Shown: positions 1 through 6,737 of the stretch, piece by piece
How the letters are laid out: each line of letters opens with the position of its first letter
How positions within the stretch are numbered: the first letter of the stretch is position 1
Origin: CAXXOZ01 sp963676435
GTDB lineage: Bacteria > Bacillota > Clostridia > Lachnospirales > Lachnospiraceae
Assembly: GCA_963676435.2 (NCBI GenBank)
Contig: CAXXOZ010000003.1
Span: 45,862-109,861 of the forward strand
Length of the DNA: 64,000 bases
Direction: 5' to 3'
The notes under the pieces: model-generated
Database searches by the model: none
What the model saw: the letters and a program-made list of their open reading frames with translations, nothing else
What the model was told of the DNA's origin: nothing
Translations under genes and position numbers: made by a program

Positions 1-537
1 AATATAGTTATATCTATTGCCCCTGGAGTAACAATAGCTGAACTTCAAGATAGTTTAGGACCTCAGGCAAGAATTGTAAGAGCAATGCCAAATACTCCTG
101 CATTAATAGGAGAAGGAATGACAGGTGTATCATATAATAAAGATGAGTTTACAGAGGATGAGATAAAAGAAATAGAAAAGATATTTAATTCATTTGGTAA
201 AATGATAGTAGTTGATGAAAAGTTAATGAGTTGTGTTACATGTGCAAGTGGAAGTTCACCTGCATATGCTTATATTTTTATAGAAGCTATGGCAGACGGT
301 TTAGTAAAGTATGGAATGCCTAGAGAAATGGCTTATGAATTTGTATCACAAACTCTTTTAGGATCAGCAAAAATGGTAATGGAAACCAAGGAACATCCAG
401 GGAAACTTAAAGATATGGTGTGTTCACCAGGTGGAACTACTATTGCAGGAGTTTCTGCATTAGAAGAAAATGGATTTAGAAATTCAATAATAAAAGCAAC
501 TGAGCAATGTTATAAGAAAGCTGAGAGAATAGTTTGA
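1..537 (+). CDS. proC: Pyrroline-5-carboxylate reductase, 3' part (5' end outside window)
   Basis: Last step of proline synthesis: NAD(P)H-dependent reduction of 1-pyrroline-5-carboxylate in the cytoplasm. The reading frame is open from base 1, so the N-terminal Rossmann dinucleotide fold is missing; about 178 residues remain. Visible family marks are RAMPNTPALIGEG near the window start, the helical dimerisation segment with SGSSPAYAYIF, and the C-terminal SPGGTTIAGVSALE, which forms the substrate pocket. The stop codon at 535-537 shares one base with the ATG of the Nudix gene (TGATG), so the two are translationally coupled. The family is certain; the only uncertainty is the unseen start. Confidence 0.95.
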   Translation, partial: NIVISIAPGVTIAELQDSLGPQARIVRAMPNTPALIGEGMTGVSYNKDEFTEDEIKEIEKIFNSFGKMIVVDEKLMSCVTCASGSSPAYAYIFIEAMADGLVKYGMPREMAYEFVSQTLLGSAKMVMETKEHPGKLKDMVCSPGGTTIAGVSALEENGFRNSIIKATEQCYKKAERIV

Positions 538-1073
538 TGAATGATTTTAAGAGATTAAATAGAGAATTGACACATAAAGGTGAAGTTGTAGAGTTTTATA
601 CTGATACAATAAAATTACCAGATGGTAGAACAGCAAAATGGGATCATGTAAGTCATAATGGTGCAGCTGCCGTAGTGGCTGTAAATGAGCAGAATAAAAT
701 TTTAATGGTTAGACAATACAGAAACTCCCTAGAAAGAATGACACTAGAACTACCAGCTGGGGGAGTGAATTCTCTTTCAGAACCAACTATTATATGTGCA
801 GCAAGAGAGCTTGAAGAAGAGACAGGTTACAGGTCGGAAAATCTGGAGTTTCTTTTAAGTGTTAAAACAGCAGTTGCATTTTCAAATGAAAATATAGATA
901 TATATCTTGCAAAAGACTTAGTTAAAAGTAAACAAAATTTAGATCCAGATGAATTTATAAATGTTGAAGAGTATGATATTGAAACATTAATAGATATGAT
1001 ACATGAAAATAAGATTCAAGATTCGAAAACTATAGCAGGGATTTTTTCATATTATTTCAAGTATGTAAAATGA
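537..1073 (+). CDS. Nudix hydrolase, ADP-ribose pyrophosphatase type
   Basis: Hydrolyses a nucleoside diphosphate linked to another moiety, most likely ADP-ribose, releasing AMP and ribose-5-phosphate. The protein (178 aa from the ATG at 537) holds a perfect Nudix box, G-x5-E-x7-REL-x-EE-x-GY, starting at the GG after LELPA, about residues 77-99. The preceding MVRQYRNSLERMTLELPAG is typical of NudF/YqkG ADP-ribose pyrophosphatases. A TTG at 534 is also in frame, but the ATG at 537 overlapping the proC stop is the natural start. It is the last gene of its operon, ending in a terminator hairpin that includes its own stop codon. Exact substrate is inferred from the family. Confidence 0.88.
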   Translation: MNDFKRLNRELTHKGEVVEFYTDTIKLPDGRTAKWDHVSHNGAAAVVAVNEQNKILMVRQYRNSLERMTLELPAGGVNSLSEPTIICAARELEEETGYRSENLEFLLSVKTAVAFSNENIDIYLAKDLVKSKQNLDPDEFINVEEYDIETLIDMIHENKIQDSKTIAGIFSYYFKYVK

Positions 1074-1099
1074 CAGCAGGAAACTGCTGTCATTTTTTT
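1071..1099 (+). terminator. Rho-independent terminator of proC-nudix
   Basis: A 9-bp perfect stem TGACAGCAG / CTGCTGTCA with a GAAA loop is followed by seven T. The TGA stop of the Nudix gene is the first triplet of the stem. Confidence 0.93.
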
Positions 1100-1100
1100 A

Positions 1101-1165
1101 ATTTATAGGAAGTTCTCTGAACTCATTATTCCCATATATTGAATTTTGAAAAACATTCAATCAAT
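1101..1165. repeat. Possible copy of an intergenic structured repeat (copy A)
   Basis: Just after the terminator T-run lies AGGAAGTTCTCTGAACT, containing the palindrome AGTTC-TCT-GAACT. The same string, with one extra A, recurs at 32498-32514. An imperfect hairpin (ATATATTGAAT pairing with ATTCAAT...ATATAT) follows at about 1135-1169. No coding potential. Assignment as a repeat rests on similarity to only two other segments in this window. Confidence 0.4.
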
Positions 1166-1177
1166 ATATAGTATAAT
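1146..1177 (+). promoter_or_regulatory. Possible promoter of the XerD-like recombinase
   Basis: A perfect TATAAT -10 box sits at 1172-1177, with TTGAAA at 1146-1151 as the best -35. The 20-bp spacer is too long for a strong sigma-A promoter, so activity may be weak or the -35 different. Confidence 0.4.
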
Positions 1178-1192
1178 TGTTATGTAACCCCC

Positions 1193-1240
1193 AAAAAACC
1201 TTAAAAAAATCAAAGTTTTATTTGATTTTATGGGTTTTTA
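1193..1240 (+). terminator. Hairpin/attenuator in the leader of the XerD-like gene
   Basis: Nine bp AAAATCAAA / TTTGATTTT around a GTTTTA loop, an internal loop, then AAAAACC / GGTTTTT, followed by ATATATA. It lies between the TATAAT at 1172 and the start codon at 1306, so it could attenuate transcription. The alternative is a plain second terminator for the upstream operon. Confidence 0.45.
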
Positions 1241-1245
1241 TATAT

Positions 1246-1290
1246 ATAATGTTATGTATAGTACCAATTAAAAATTTAACATTATGTATA
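1246..1290. repeat. Direct and inverted repeats in front of the recombinase gene
   Basis: TTATGTATA occurs at 1252-1260 and again at 1282-1290, exactly 30 bp (about three helical turns) apart. TTATGTAAC is a third relative at 1180-1188. ATAATGTTA (1246-1254) and TAACATTAT (1277-1285) form an inverted repeat. Likely a protein-binding region; the protein is unknown. Confidence 0.4.
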
Positions 1291-1305
1291 CAAAGGGTGG
1301 GTTAA

Positions 1306-2190
1306 ATGAGACAAGAGGTAGACAAATTTATTTCATATTTACAGATTGTGAAAAAGACATCAGAAAATACAAAAGTATCTTATAAGAGAGATTTGTACCA
1401 GATGATGGATTTTTTTGAACAAAATGGAATTAAAGATATTTCAAAAATAACTGTAACTAATATAAATTCATATGTATTAAATATGGAAAAAGAAGGAAAA
1501 GCACCTTCAACAATTTCGAGAAGTATAGCTTCGATGAAAGCCTTTTTTCATTATATGCTTCAAGAAGGAAAAATAAAAAAAGAACCAACTGTTGATTTAA
1601 AACCACCAAAGATAACAAAAAAACCACCTGGTATATTATCAATTTCAGATATAGATTCTTTACTAAGTCAACCTTCTGGAAAGAGTCAAAAAGAAATTAG
1701 AGATAAAGCGATGTTAGAATTATTATATGCTACAGGAATAAGAGTAACAGAATTGATTCATTTAAAATTATCTGATGTGAATATGCAAATGGGATATATT
1801 AATTGTAAAGACGGAAGCCATGAAAGGGTAATACCTTTTAATAATGCGACAAAACAAGCTTTAAACAAATATCTAAAAGAAGTGCGTGAGAAAATGATAA
1901 CTGATAAAAGTAACGATATTCTTTTTTCAAATTGTTCGGGAAATCCAATGAGCAGACAGGGGTTTTGGAAACTTATTAAATATTATGGCAATAAAGCAGG
2001 TATTACAGAGGAAATCACACCACATACTTTAAGACATTCTTTTGCGGCTCACTTAGTTCAAAATGGAGCAGACTTAAAAGCAGTTCAGGAAATGTTAGGT
2101 CATTCTGATATTTCAACAACTCAAATATATGTAGATTTAGGAAATAAAAGAATAAGAGAGGTGTATTCAAAAGCACATCCAAGAGGATAA
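1306..2190 (+). CDS. Tyrosine recombinase, XerD type
   Basis: Site-specific tyrosine recombinase (294 aa), the size of XerC/XerD, which resolve chromosome dimers at dif. An N-terminal SAM-like core-binding domain (about 1-90, with SYKRDLYQM and STISRSIASMKAFFHYM) precedes the catalytic domain. Catalytic residues are visible: Arg in ATGIRVTEL, HTLRHSFAAHL, the GHSDISTT histidine, and the tyrosine of QIYVDL. ATG at 1306 follows GGGTGG. It is a single-gene unit facing aroF. Firmicute XerD is often near proC/Nudix genes, which supports a housekeeping role over a phage integrase, but XerC versus XerD cannot be told from this alone. The leader is unusually structured. Confidence 0.85.
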   Translation: MRQEVDKFISYLQIVKKTSENTKVSYKRDLYQMMDFFEQNGIKDISKITVTNINSYVLNMEKEGKAPSTISRSIASMKAFFHYMLQEGKIKKEPTVDLKPPKITKKPPGILSISDIDSLLSQPSGKSQKEIRDKAMLELLYATGIRVTELIHLKLSDVNMQMGYINCKDGSHERVIPFNNATKQALNKYLKEVREKMITDKSNDILFSNCSGNPMSRQGFWKLIKYYGNKAGITEEITPHTLRHSFAAHLVQNGADLKAVQEMLGHSDISTTQIYVDLGNKRIREVYSKAHPRG

Positions 2191-2193
2191 AAA

Positions 2194-2248
2194 AAGAAGG
2201 GGCTTTTGCAAAATAGACGAATTATCTATTGAGCAAAGGCTCCTTCTT
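2194..2248. terminator. Bidirectional terminator between xerD-like gene and aroF
   Basis: A 16-bp stem AAGAAGGGGCTTTTGC / GCAAAGGCTCCTTCTT with two G-T wobbles, and an inner ATAGA/TCTAT stem. The A-run at 2191-2195 becomes a good U-run for the minus-strand gene; the plus-strand U-tract is weak. Confidence 0.85.
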
Positions 2249-2255
2249 AATACTT

Positions 2256-3284
2256 TTATAGCATATCTGCTATTGTATACATTAATTTTTCACTATCATC
2301 CCAACCTAAACAAGGATCTGTTATTGAGCGCCCATATACGCCATCGCCAACTTTTTGATTTCCTTCTTCTATATAACTTTCTATCATAAGTCCTTTAACA
2401 AGCTTTTTGATATCAGAAGAGTTTCTCATACTGTACATTATTTCTTTGGAAATTCTAATTTGTTCCTTGTACTGTTTATTTGAGTTAGAGTGATTTGCAT
2501 CAATTATTGCCGCTGGATTTAATAGATTTCTTTCACCATAAAAATCATTAAGTCTTATTAAATCTTCATAATGATAATTTGACACACAATTTCCATGTTT
2601 GTTTACGGCGCCTCTTAAAACACAATGTGTGTATTTGTTTCCAGATGTTTCTACTTCCCATCCTCCATAAATGAAAACATGTCCTGTTTGGCTTGCCTGA
2701 ACGGAGTTAAGCATTACAGAATAGTCACCGCTTGTTGGATTTTTCATACCAACAGCAACATCCATACCACTTGCTGTTAATCTGTGTTGTTGATTTTCAA
2801 CAGATCTAGCACCAACAGCAACATATGAAAGTATGTCATGAAAATATACGTAATTCTCTGGATATAGCATTTCATCGGCTGCAGTTAATCCTGTTTCTTC
2901 CATAGCTCTTATATGCATTTTTCTGATAGCAGTCAATCCTGCGACAAGATTTGGTTTTTCTTCTGGATTAGGCTGATGAAGCATTCCTTTATATCCTTCA
3001 CCTGTAGTTCTTGGCTTGTTTGTATAAATTCTTGGTATAATTATAAGTTTATCCTTGGTTTGTTCCTGAACTTTTACAAGCCTATTTACATAATCAAGTA
3101 AAGCATCTTCGTTATCAGCAGAGCAAGGACCGATAATAACCAAAAACTTATCCGATTCACCTGTTATGACATTTCTGATTTCTTTATCACGTTGTTCTTT
3201 TAGGTCTACCAGCTTTTGTGATAGTGGATATTCTTTCATGATATCCTCAGCTGATGGCATTTTCTTAATTGGTCTTAAATTCAC
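2256..3284 (-). CDS. aroF: 3-deoxy-7-phosphoheptulonate synthase (DAHP synthase, class I AroFGH type)
   Basis: First step of the shikimate pathway: condenses phosphoenolpyruvate with erythrose-4-phosphate. The 342-aa length and the motifs IGPCSADNEDALLDY, PRIYTNKPRTTGEGYKGM, ADEMLYPENY, GARSVENQQHR, NPTSGDYSVML and DANHSNSN match the AroG/AroF/AroH subfamily rather than the Bacillus chorismate-mutase-fused type. The N-terminal extension before the barrel (about 40 residues) is where this subfamily is feedback-inhibited by an aromatic amino acid. The start is GTG at 3284-3282, preceded by AGGGGAGA about 9 bases upstream. Monocistronic, divergent from deoB. Confidence 0.96.
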   Translation of the reverse strand: MNLRPIKKMPSAEDIMKEYPLSQKLVDLKEQRDKEIRNVITGESDKFLVIIGPCSADNEDALLDYVNRLVKVQEQTKDKLIIIPRIYTNKPRTTGEGYKGMLHQPNPEEKPNLVAGLTAIRKMHIRAMEETGLTAADEMLYPENYVYFHDILSYVAVGARSVENQQHRLTASGMDVAVGMKNPTSGDYSVMLNSVQASQTGHVFIYGGWEVETSGNKYTHCVLRGAVNKHGNCVSNYHYEDLIRLNDFYGERNLLNPAAIIDANHSNSNKQYKEQIRISKEIMYSMRNSSDIKKLVKGLMIESYIEEGNQKVGDGVYGRSITDPCLGWDDSEKLMYTIADML

Positions 3285-3306
3285 GATCTTTATCTCCCCT
3301 TTATTT

Positions 3307-3335
3307 TTTATAGTATTCGTAGTATTATATTACAA
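3307..3335 (-). promoter_or_regulatory. Promoter of aroF
   Basis: Read on the minus strand: TTGTAA (3335-3330), 17-bp spacer, TATAAA (3312-3307), about 23 bases before the GTG start. Confidence 0.65.
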
Positions 3336-3364
3336 TATTAATAAAATAGCAAGGGAGTAAAATA

Positions 3365-4537
3365 ATGATAAATAGAGTTATTTTAATTGTTATTGATAGT
3401 GTTGGTGTAGGTTGTATGCCAGATTCGTTATCTTATGGTGACAAAGAATGCAATACACTTTCTCATGTTGCCCAAAAAAATAACGGGCTAAATATTCCAG
3501 TTATGGAAAGTTTAGGTATAGGAAATATCGAAGGAGTTTTTGCTTTGAATAAAAACCAGCAGGCTAAAGGTGCCTATGGAAGAATGGCAGAAATGTCAAA
3601 GGGAAAAGATACAATAACGGGACATTGGGAAATGACAGGTATTCATATTAAAAATATGTTTAAAACATTTCCAGAAGGTTTTCCAGAAAGAATAATTGAA
3701 GAATTTGTAAAGAAAACAGGAATACCTGGTGTTTTGGGAAATAAGGTTGCATCAGGAACTGAGATTATAAAGGAATTAGGAAAAGAACATATTAAATCTA
3801 GAAAACCTATAGTTTATACTTCAGCAGACAGTGTTTTTCAAATAGCCTGTCATGAGGAAGTTTATTCTCCAGATGAGCTATACACACTATGTGAAACTGC
3901 TAGAGAGATATTAAGAGGAGATGATGAGGTAGCAAGAATTATTGCAAGACCATTTATTGGAGTTGATAATTATGAAAGGACTTCTAATCGCAGGGACTTT
4001 GCAATATTACCCGATGAAAATAATCTTTTATATAAGATGAAAAATAAAGAGTTTGATGTGATAGGAGTAGGTAAGATAGAAGATATTTTTGCAAAGACTG
4101 GTATAACTGAGGCTGTGCACACAAAGAATAACGATGATGGTATAAAACAGACAATTAATTATATCAAACAAAAAAACAAAGGATTGATTTTTACTAATTT
4201 AGTTGAGTTTGATTCAAAATGGGGACATAGAAATGATTACGTTGGTTACGGAAAGGGACTTGAAGAATTTGATATAGGCTTAAAAGAAATAATGGAAGCA
4301 ATGAATGAGGATGATATACTTATGGTGACTGCAGACCATGGCTGTGATCCAACTACACCAGGCACAGATCACACTAGAGAATATGTGCCGATTTTGGTAT
4401 ACGGAAAAAAAATTAAAAATAATACCAACTTGGGAACCAGAAAGAGTTTTGCGGATATTGGTGCATCGATTGCTGAAATATTTAATATTGAAAAAATGGA
4501 GATTGGAGAAAGTTTTTTGAATATAATCAAAAAATAG
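3365..4537 (+). CDS. deoB: Phosphopentomutase
   Basis: Interconverts (deoxy)ribose-1-phosphate and -5-phosphate, linking nucleoside phosphorylase products to central carbon metabolism. A 390-aa alkaline-phosphatase-superfamily enzyme. Metal-binding IDSVGVGCMPDS is at about 10-21, the phosphothreonine region KDTITGHWEM at 81-90, and the C-terminal metal sites ADHGCDPTTPGTDHTREYVP follow near 320-340. The start ATG has GGGAG 8 bases upstream. It is followed 9 bases later by pyrimidine-nucleoside phosphorylase, forming a nucleoside salvage operon whose second enzyme produces deoB's substrate. Confidence 0.97.
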   Translation: MINRVILIVIDSVGVGCMPDSLSYGDKECNTLSHVAQKNNGLNIPVMESLGIGNIEGVFALNKNQQAKGAYGRMAEMSKGKDTITGHWEMTGIHIKNMFKTFPEGFPERIIEEFVKKTGIPGVLGNKVASGTEIIKELGKEHIKSRKPIVYTSADSVFQIACHEEVYSPDELYTLCETAREILRGDDEVARIIARPFIGVDNYERTSNRRDFAILPDENNLLYKMKNKEFDVIGVGKIEDIFAKTGITEAVHTKNNDDGIKQTINYIKQKNKGLIFTNLVEFDSKWGHRNDYVGYGKGLEEFDIGLKEIMEAMNEDDILMVTADHGCDPTTPGTDHTREYVPILVYGKKIKNNTNLGTRKSFADIGASIAEIFNIEKMEIGESFLNIIKK

Positions 4538-4546
4538 TATTTTGCT

Positions 4547-5851
4547 ATGAGAATGTATGACCTTATTGAGAAAAAAAGAGATGGTGGTTTCCTTAATAAA
4601 GAAGAAATTGAATTTATAATAGAAGGATTTACTAATGGGAGTATACCTGATTATCAAATGTCTGCTTTTTTAATGTCTGTGTATTTTAAAGGAATGGATG
4701 AAAAAGAAACATATTATTTAACAATGGCAATGGTTAATAGTGGACAGATACTTGACATGTCTGATATAGAAGGAATTAAAGTTGATAAACATTCAACAGG
4801 TGGAGTAGGAGATAAAACAACTTTAGTGCTTGCTCCTATGGTTGCAGCTTGTGGAGTACCAGTTGCTAAAATGTCAGGAAGAGGGCTGGGGCATACAGGT
4901 GGAACTATTGATAAATTAGAGAGCTTTCCTGGTTTTGATTCTTCTATTTCTATAAATGATTTTATAAAAAATGTAAATGATATTAAAATTGCAATAGCCG
5001 GCCAAACAAAGAATTTAGCTCCGGCAGATAAAAAAATATATGCTCTAAGAGATGTAACAGCAACAGTTAACTCAATACCGTTAATAGCTGGGAGCATTAT
5101 GAGCAAAAAGCTTGCTTCAGGGTCGGACGGAATTGTTTTGGATGTAAAGTGTGGTAATGGAGCATTTATGAACCAAGAAAAAGATGCAAAAATTCTTGCC
5201 AATGAAATGGTTAATCTAGGTAAAAATGCTGGTAAAAAGACTATTGCTTTGATTACAGATATGAACCAGCCTTTAGGAAACGCTGTTGGTAATTCATTAG
5301 AAGTTATTGAAGCTATTGAATCTTTAAAAGGAAATGGCCCACAAGATCTTATGGAACTTTGCTATAATCTTGGTGTTCAAATGCTAATCATTTCAGGAAT
5401 AGCAACTAATAATATAGAAGCAAAAGATATGCTGGAAGGTGTAATTAAAAGTGGTAAAGCACTTAATAAACTTGAAGAACTAATAAAAAAACAAGGTGGA
5501 GACTCTTCTTATATATATAATACAGATTTATTTAAAAGAGGTAATATTGTAACGGAAGTATATCTTGATGAAGAAGGTTATGTGAAATCAATTGAAACTC
5601 AATCGATTGGTACAGCATCCCTGGTATTAGGTGGTGGAAGAATTACCAAGGAGAGCGAAATAGATTTAAGTGTAGGAGTTGTTATTCATAAAAAGATAGG
5701 TGATAAGGTGAATAAGAACGAATCGATTTCTACAGTATATGGAAATGATGAAATTAAAGTTAGTGAGGCTGTGAAAATTATTAAAAAAAGTTATTCCATA
5801 TCAAAAGAGAGAATTGAAAAACCAAAACTAATAAAGAAAATCATTATTTAA
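4547..5851 (+). CDS. pdp: Pyrimidine-nucleoside phosphorylase
   Basis: Phosphorolysis of uridine, thymidine and deoxyuridine to base plus (deoxy)ribose-1-phosphate, which DeoB then isomerises. The protein (434 aa) starts MRMYDLIEKKRDGG and carries KHSTGGVGDKTTLVLAP (phosphate loop), GRGLGHTGGTIDKLES and KLASGSDGIVLDVK, the hallmark of the thymidine/pyrimidine phosphorylase family. The Bacillus-type Pdp length is matched. There is no clear Shine-Dalgarno, so translation probably depends on coupling to deoB. Its 3' end overlaps that of the convergent AlkD-like gene by 8 bases. Confidence 0.95.
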   Translation: MRMYDLIEKKRDGGFLNKEEIEFIIEGFTNGSIPDYQMSAFLMSVYFKGMDEKETYYLTMAMVNSGQILDMSDIEGIKVDKHSTGGVGDKTTLVLAPMVAACGVPVAKMSGRGLGHTGGTIDKLESFPGFDSSISINDFIKNVNDIKIAIAGQTKNLAPADKKIYALRDVTATVNSIPLIAGSIMSKKLASGSDGIVLDVKCGNGAFMNQEKDAKILANEMVNLGKNAGKKTIALITDMNQPLGNAVGNSLEVIEAIESLKGNGPQDLMELCYNLGVQMLIISGIATNNIEAKDMLEGVIKSGKALNKLEELIKKQGGDSSYIYNTDLFKRGNIVTEVYLDEEGYVKSIETQSIGTASLVLGGGRITKESEIDLSVGVVIHKKIGDKVNKNESISTVYGNDEIKVSEAVKIIKKSYSISKERIEKPKLIKKIII

Positions 5852-6563
5852 TTTTCAAACTTTTTATATAAGCTTTTTCTTCATTACTGATTCTTTTTGA
5901 CTCAGTGATTTTAGATAAAGCTTTATTATATGTCCATTTTTCTAAAGTTGCTTTATTTAATAAATAATCTAAAGTTATTTCTTTGAACTTTATATAACAA
6001 GTTGATATAAGCCATGCTTGTCCCATTTTTACATAATATTCATCAGAAGATACCTGATTACAGAGAGATAATATTTCATATATATACTTTTCTTCTATAA
6101 AATGTGATAGAAGGAGTATTAAGCCTGTTCTAATTCTCCAAGGGTTTTTAGAAGTGATGTATGATTTTATGTGTGGGAAAAACTTTTCTTCAAATAATTT
6201 AGATTGTTTGAGTCCAGAACAAAAACTATCACAAATCGCCCAGTTTGTTATCAAACTTATGTAATCGTCTACAAAAACTATGAACTCATCATAGCTTATT
6301 TTTGCTAATCCTATTAAACATCCATTTATAAATATTTCCTCGAAGCTATCTGGTTTACAGAATTCAAGAAACAACTCCCAGTTTACTTTATGAATTTTTT
6401 TAGATATCTCTCTTAGTTTAGGTATTCTAATACCGATAATGTTATCCTCTTTAGGGATAAGTTTTTTTTGAAAATCTTGATATTCCTTTTCCTGTAATGA
6501 ATTTAAATAATTTTTAAATATTTTATAATTTTCTTTGTTCCAGTCGATTCTTGTTAATTCCAT
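5844..6563 (-). CDS. DNA alkylation repair protein, AlkD-like HEAT-repeat family
   Basis: A 239-aa all-helical protein of the DNA_alkylation (AlkC/AlkD) family, DNA glycosylases that remove alkylated purines. Seen in the sequence: GIRIPKLREISKKIHK near residue 47, repeated helical pairs, the NWAICDSFC segment, NPWRIRTGLILLLSHF and the C-terminal WTYNKALSKITES, matching AlkD's conserved Trp/Asp/Arg pattern. ATG at 6563 follows GGAGG closely. A cluster of TTGTAC repeats covers its promoter and leader. No ada or alkA gene is nearby, so the damage-inducing cue is unknown. Family membership is fairly firm; activity on alkylated DNA is inferred. Confidence 0.8.
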   Translation of the reverse strand: MELTRIDWNKENYKIFKNYLNSLQEKEYQDFQKKLIPKEDNIIGIRIPKLREISKKIHKVNWELFLEFCKPDSFEEIFINGCLIGLAKISYDEFIVFVDDYISLITNWAICDSFCSGLKQSKLFEEKFFPHIKSYITSKNPWRIRTGLILLLSHFIEEKYIYEILSLCNQVSSDEYYVKMGQAWLISTCYIKFKEITLDYLLNKATLEKWTYNKALSKITESKRISNEEKAYIKSLKIK

Positions 6564-6577
6564 CTTGCCTCCAAGGA

Positions 6578-6607
6578 TTGTACAAATTTTAGTACAATTT
6601 TGTACAA
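6578..6607. promoter_or_regulatory. TTGTACAA repeat operator before the AlkD-like gene
   Basis: Two copies of the self-complementary TTGTACAA (6578-6585 and 6600-6607) lie 22 bp apart, two helical turns, with a GTACAA half site at 6592-6597 that forms GTACAA-TT-TTGTAC with the right copy. They start 15 bases before the minus-strand ATG and cover its likely -35 (TTGTAC) and -10 (TAAAAT or TACAAT). A repressor site is likely; its owner is unknown. Confidence 0.5.
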
Positions 6608-6639
6608 GTATACCATAAATTGTATTTTATTTAAATATG

Positions 6640-6659
6640 AATGTGTTAAAATTCACATT
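6640..6659. promoter_or_regulatory. Rex-like palindrome at the PFOR promoter
   Basis: AATGTG-TTAAAATT-CACATT, a perfect 6-bp inverted repeat, overlaps the -35 box by two bases. It resembles the Rex consensus TTGTGA-N6-TCACAA: the right half TCACA matches and the left TGTGT has one mismatch. Rex control by NADH/NAD+ would suit a fermentative oxidoreductase. Inference from motif only. Confidence 0.45.
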
Positions 6660-6686
6660 GTTTTTAAGTTTTGTTGATGTTATAAT
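6658..6686 (+). promoter_or_regulatory. Promoter of pyruvate:ferredoxin oxidoreductase
   Basis: TTGTTT (6658-6663), 17-bp spacer, perfect TATAAT (6681-6686), about 50 bases before the ATG. Confidence 0.8.
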
Positions 6687-6737
6687 ACATGAAAATAAAG
6701 TAATCAAAATGAAAATTATGTTAATCAGGAGGTTATT

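Noticed and set aside
1109..1121. AGTTC-TCT-GAACT as a LexA (SOS) box
   Set aside because: Half sites are in the wrong order and spacing for the Gram-positive GAAC-N4-GTTC box.
1172..1290. dif site next to the XerD-like gene
   Set aside because: Only XerD-half-like TTATGTA strings are present; the full two-armed site is not found.
4714..5202. 162-codon minus-strand frame
   Set aside because: Complement of the well-supported pyrimidine-nucleoside phosphorylase.
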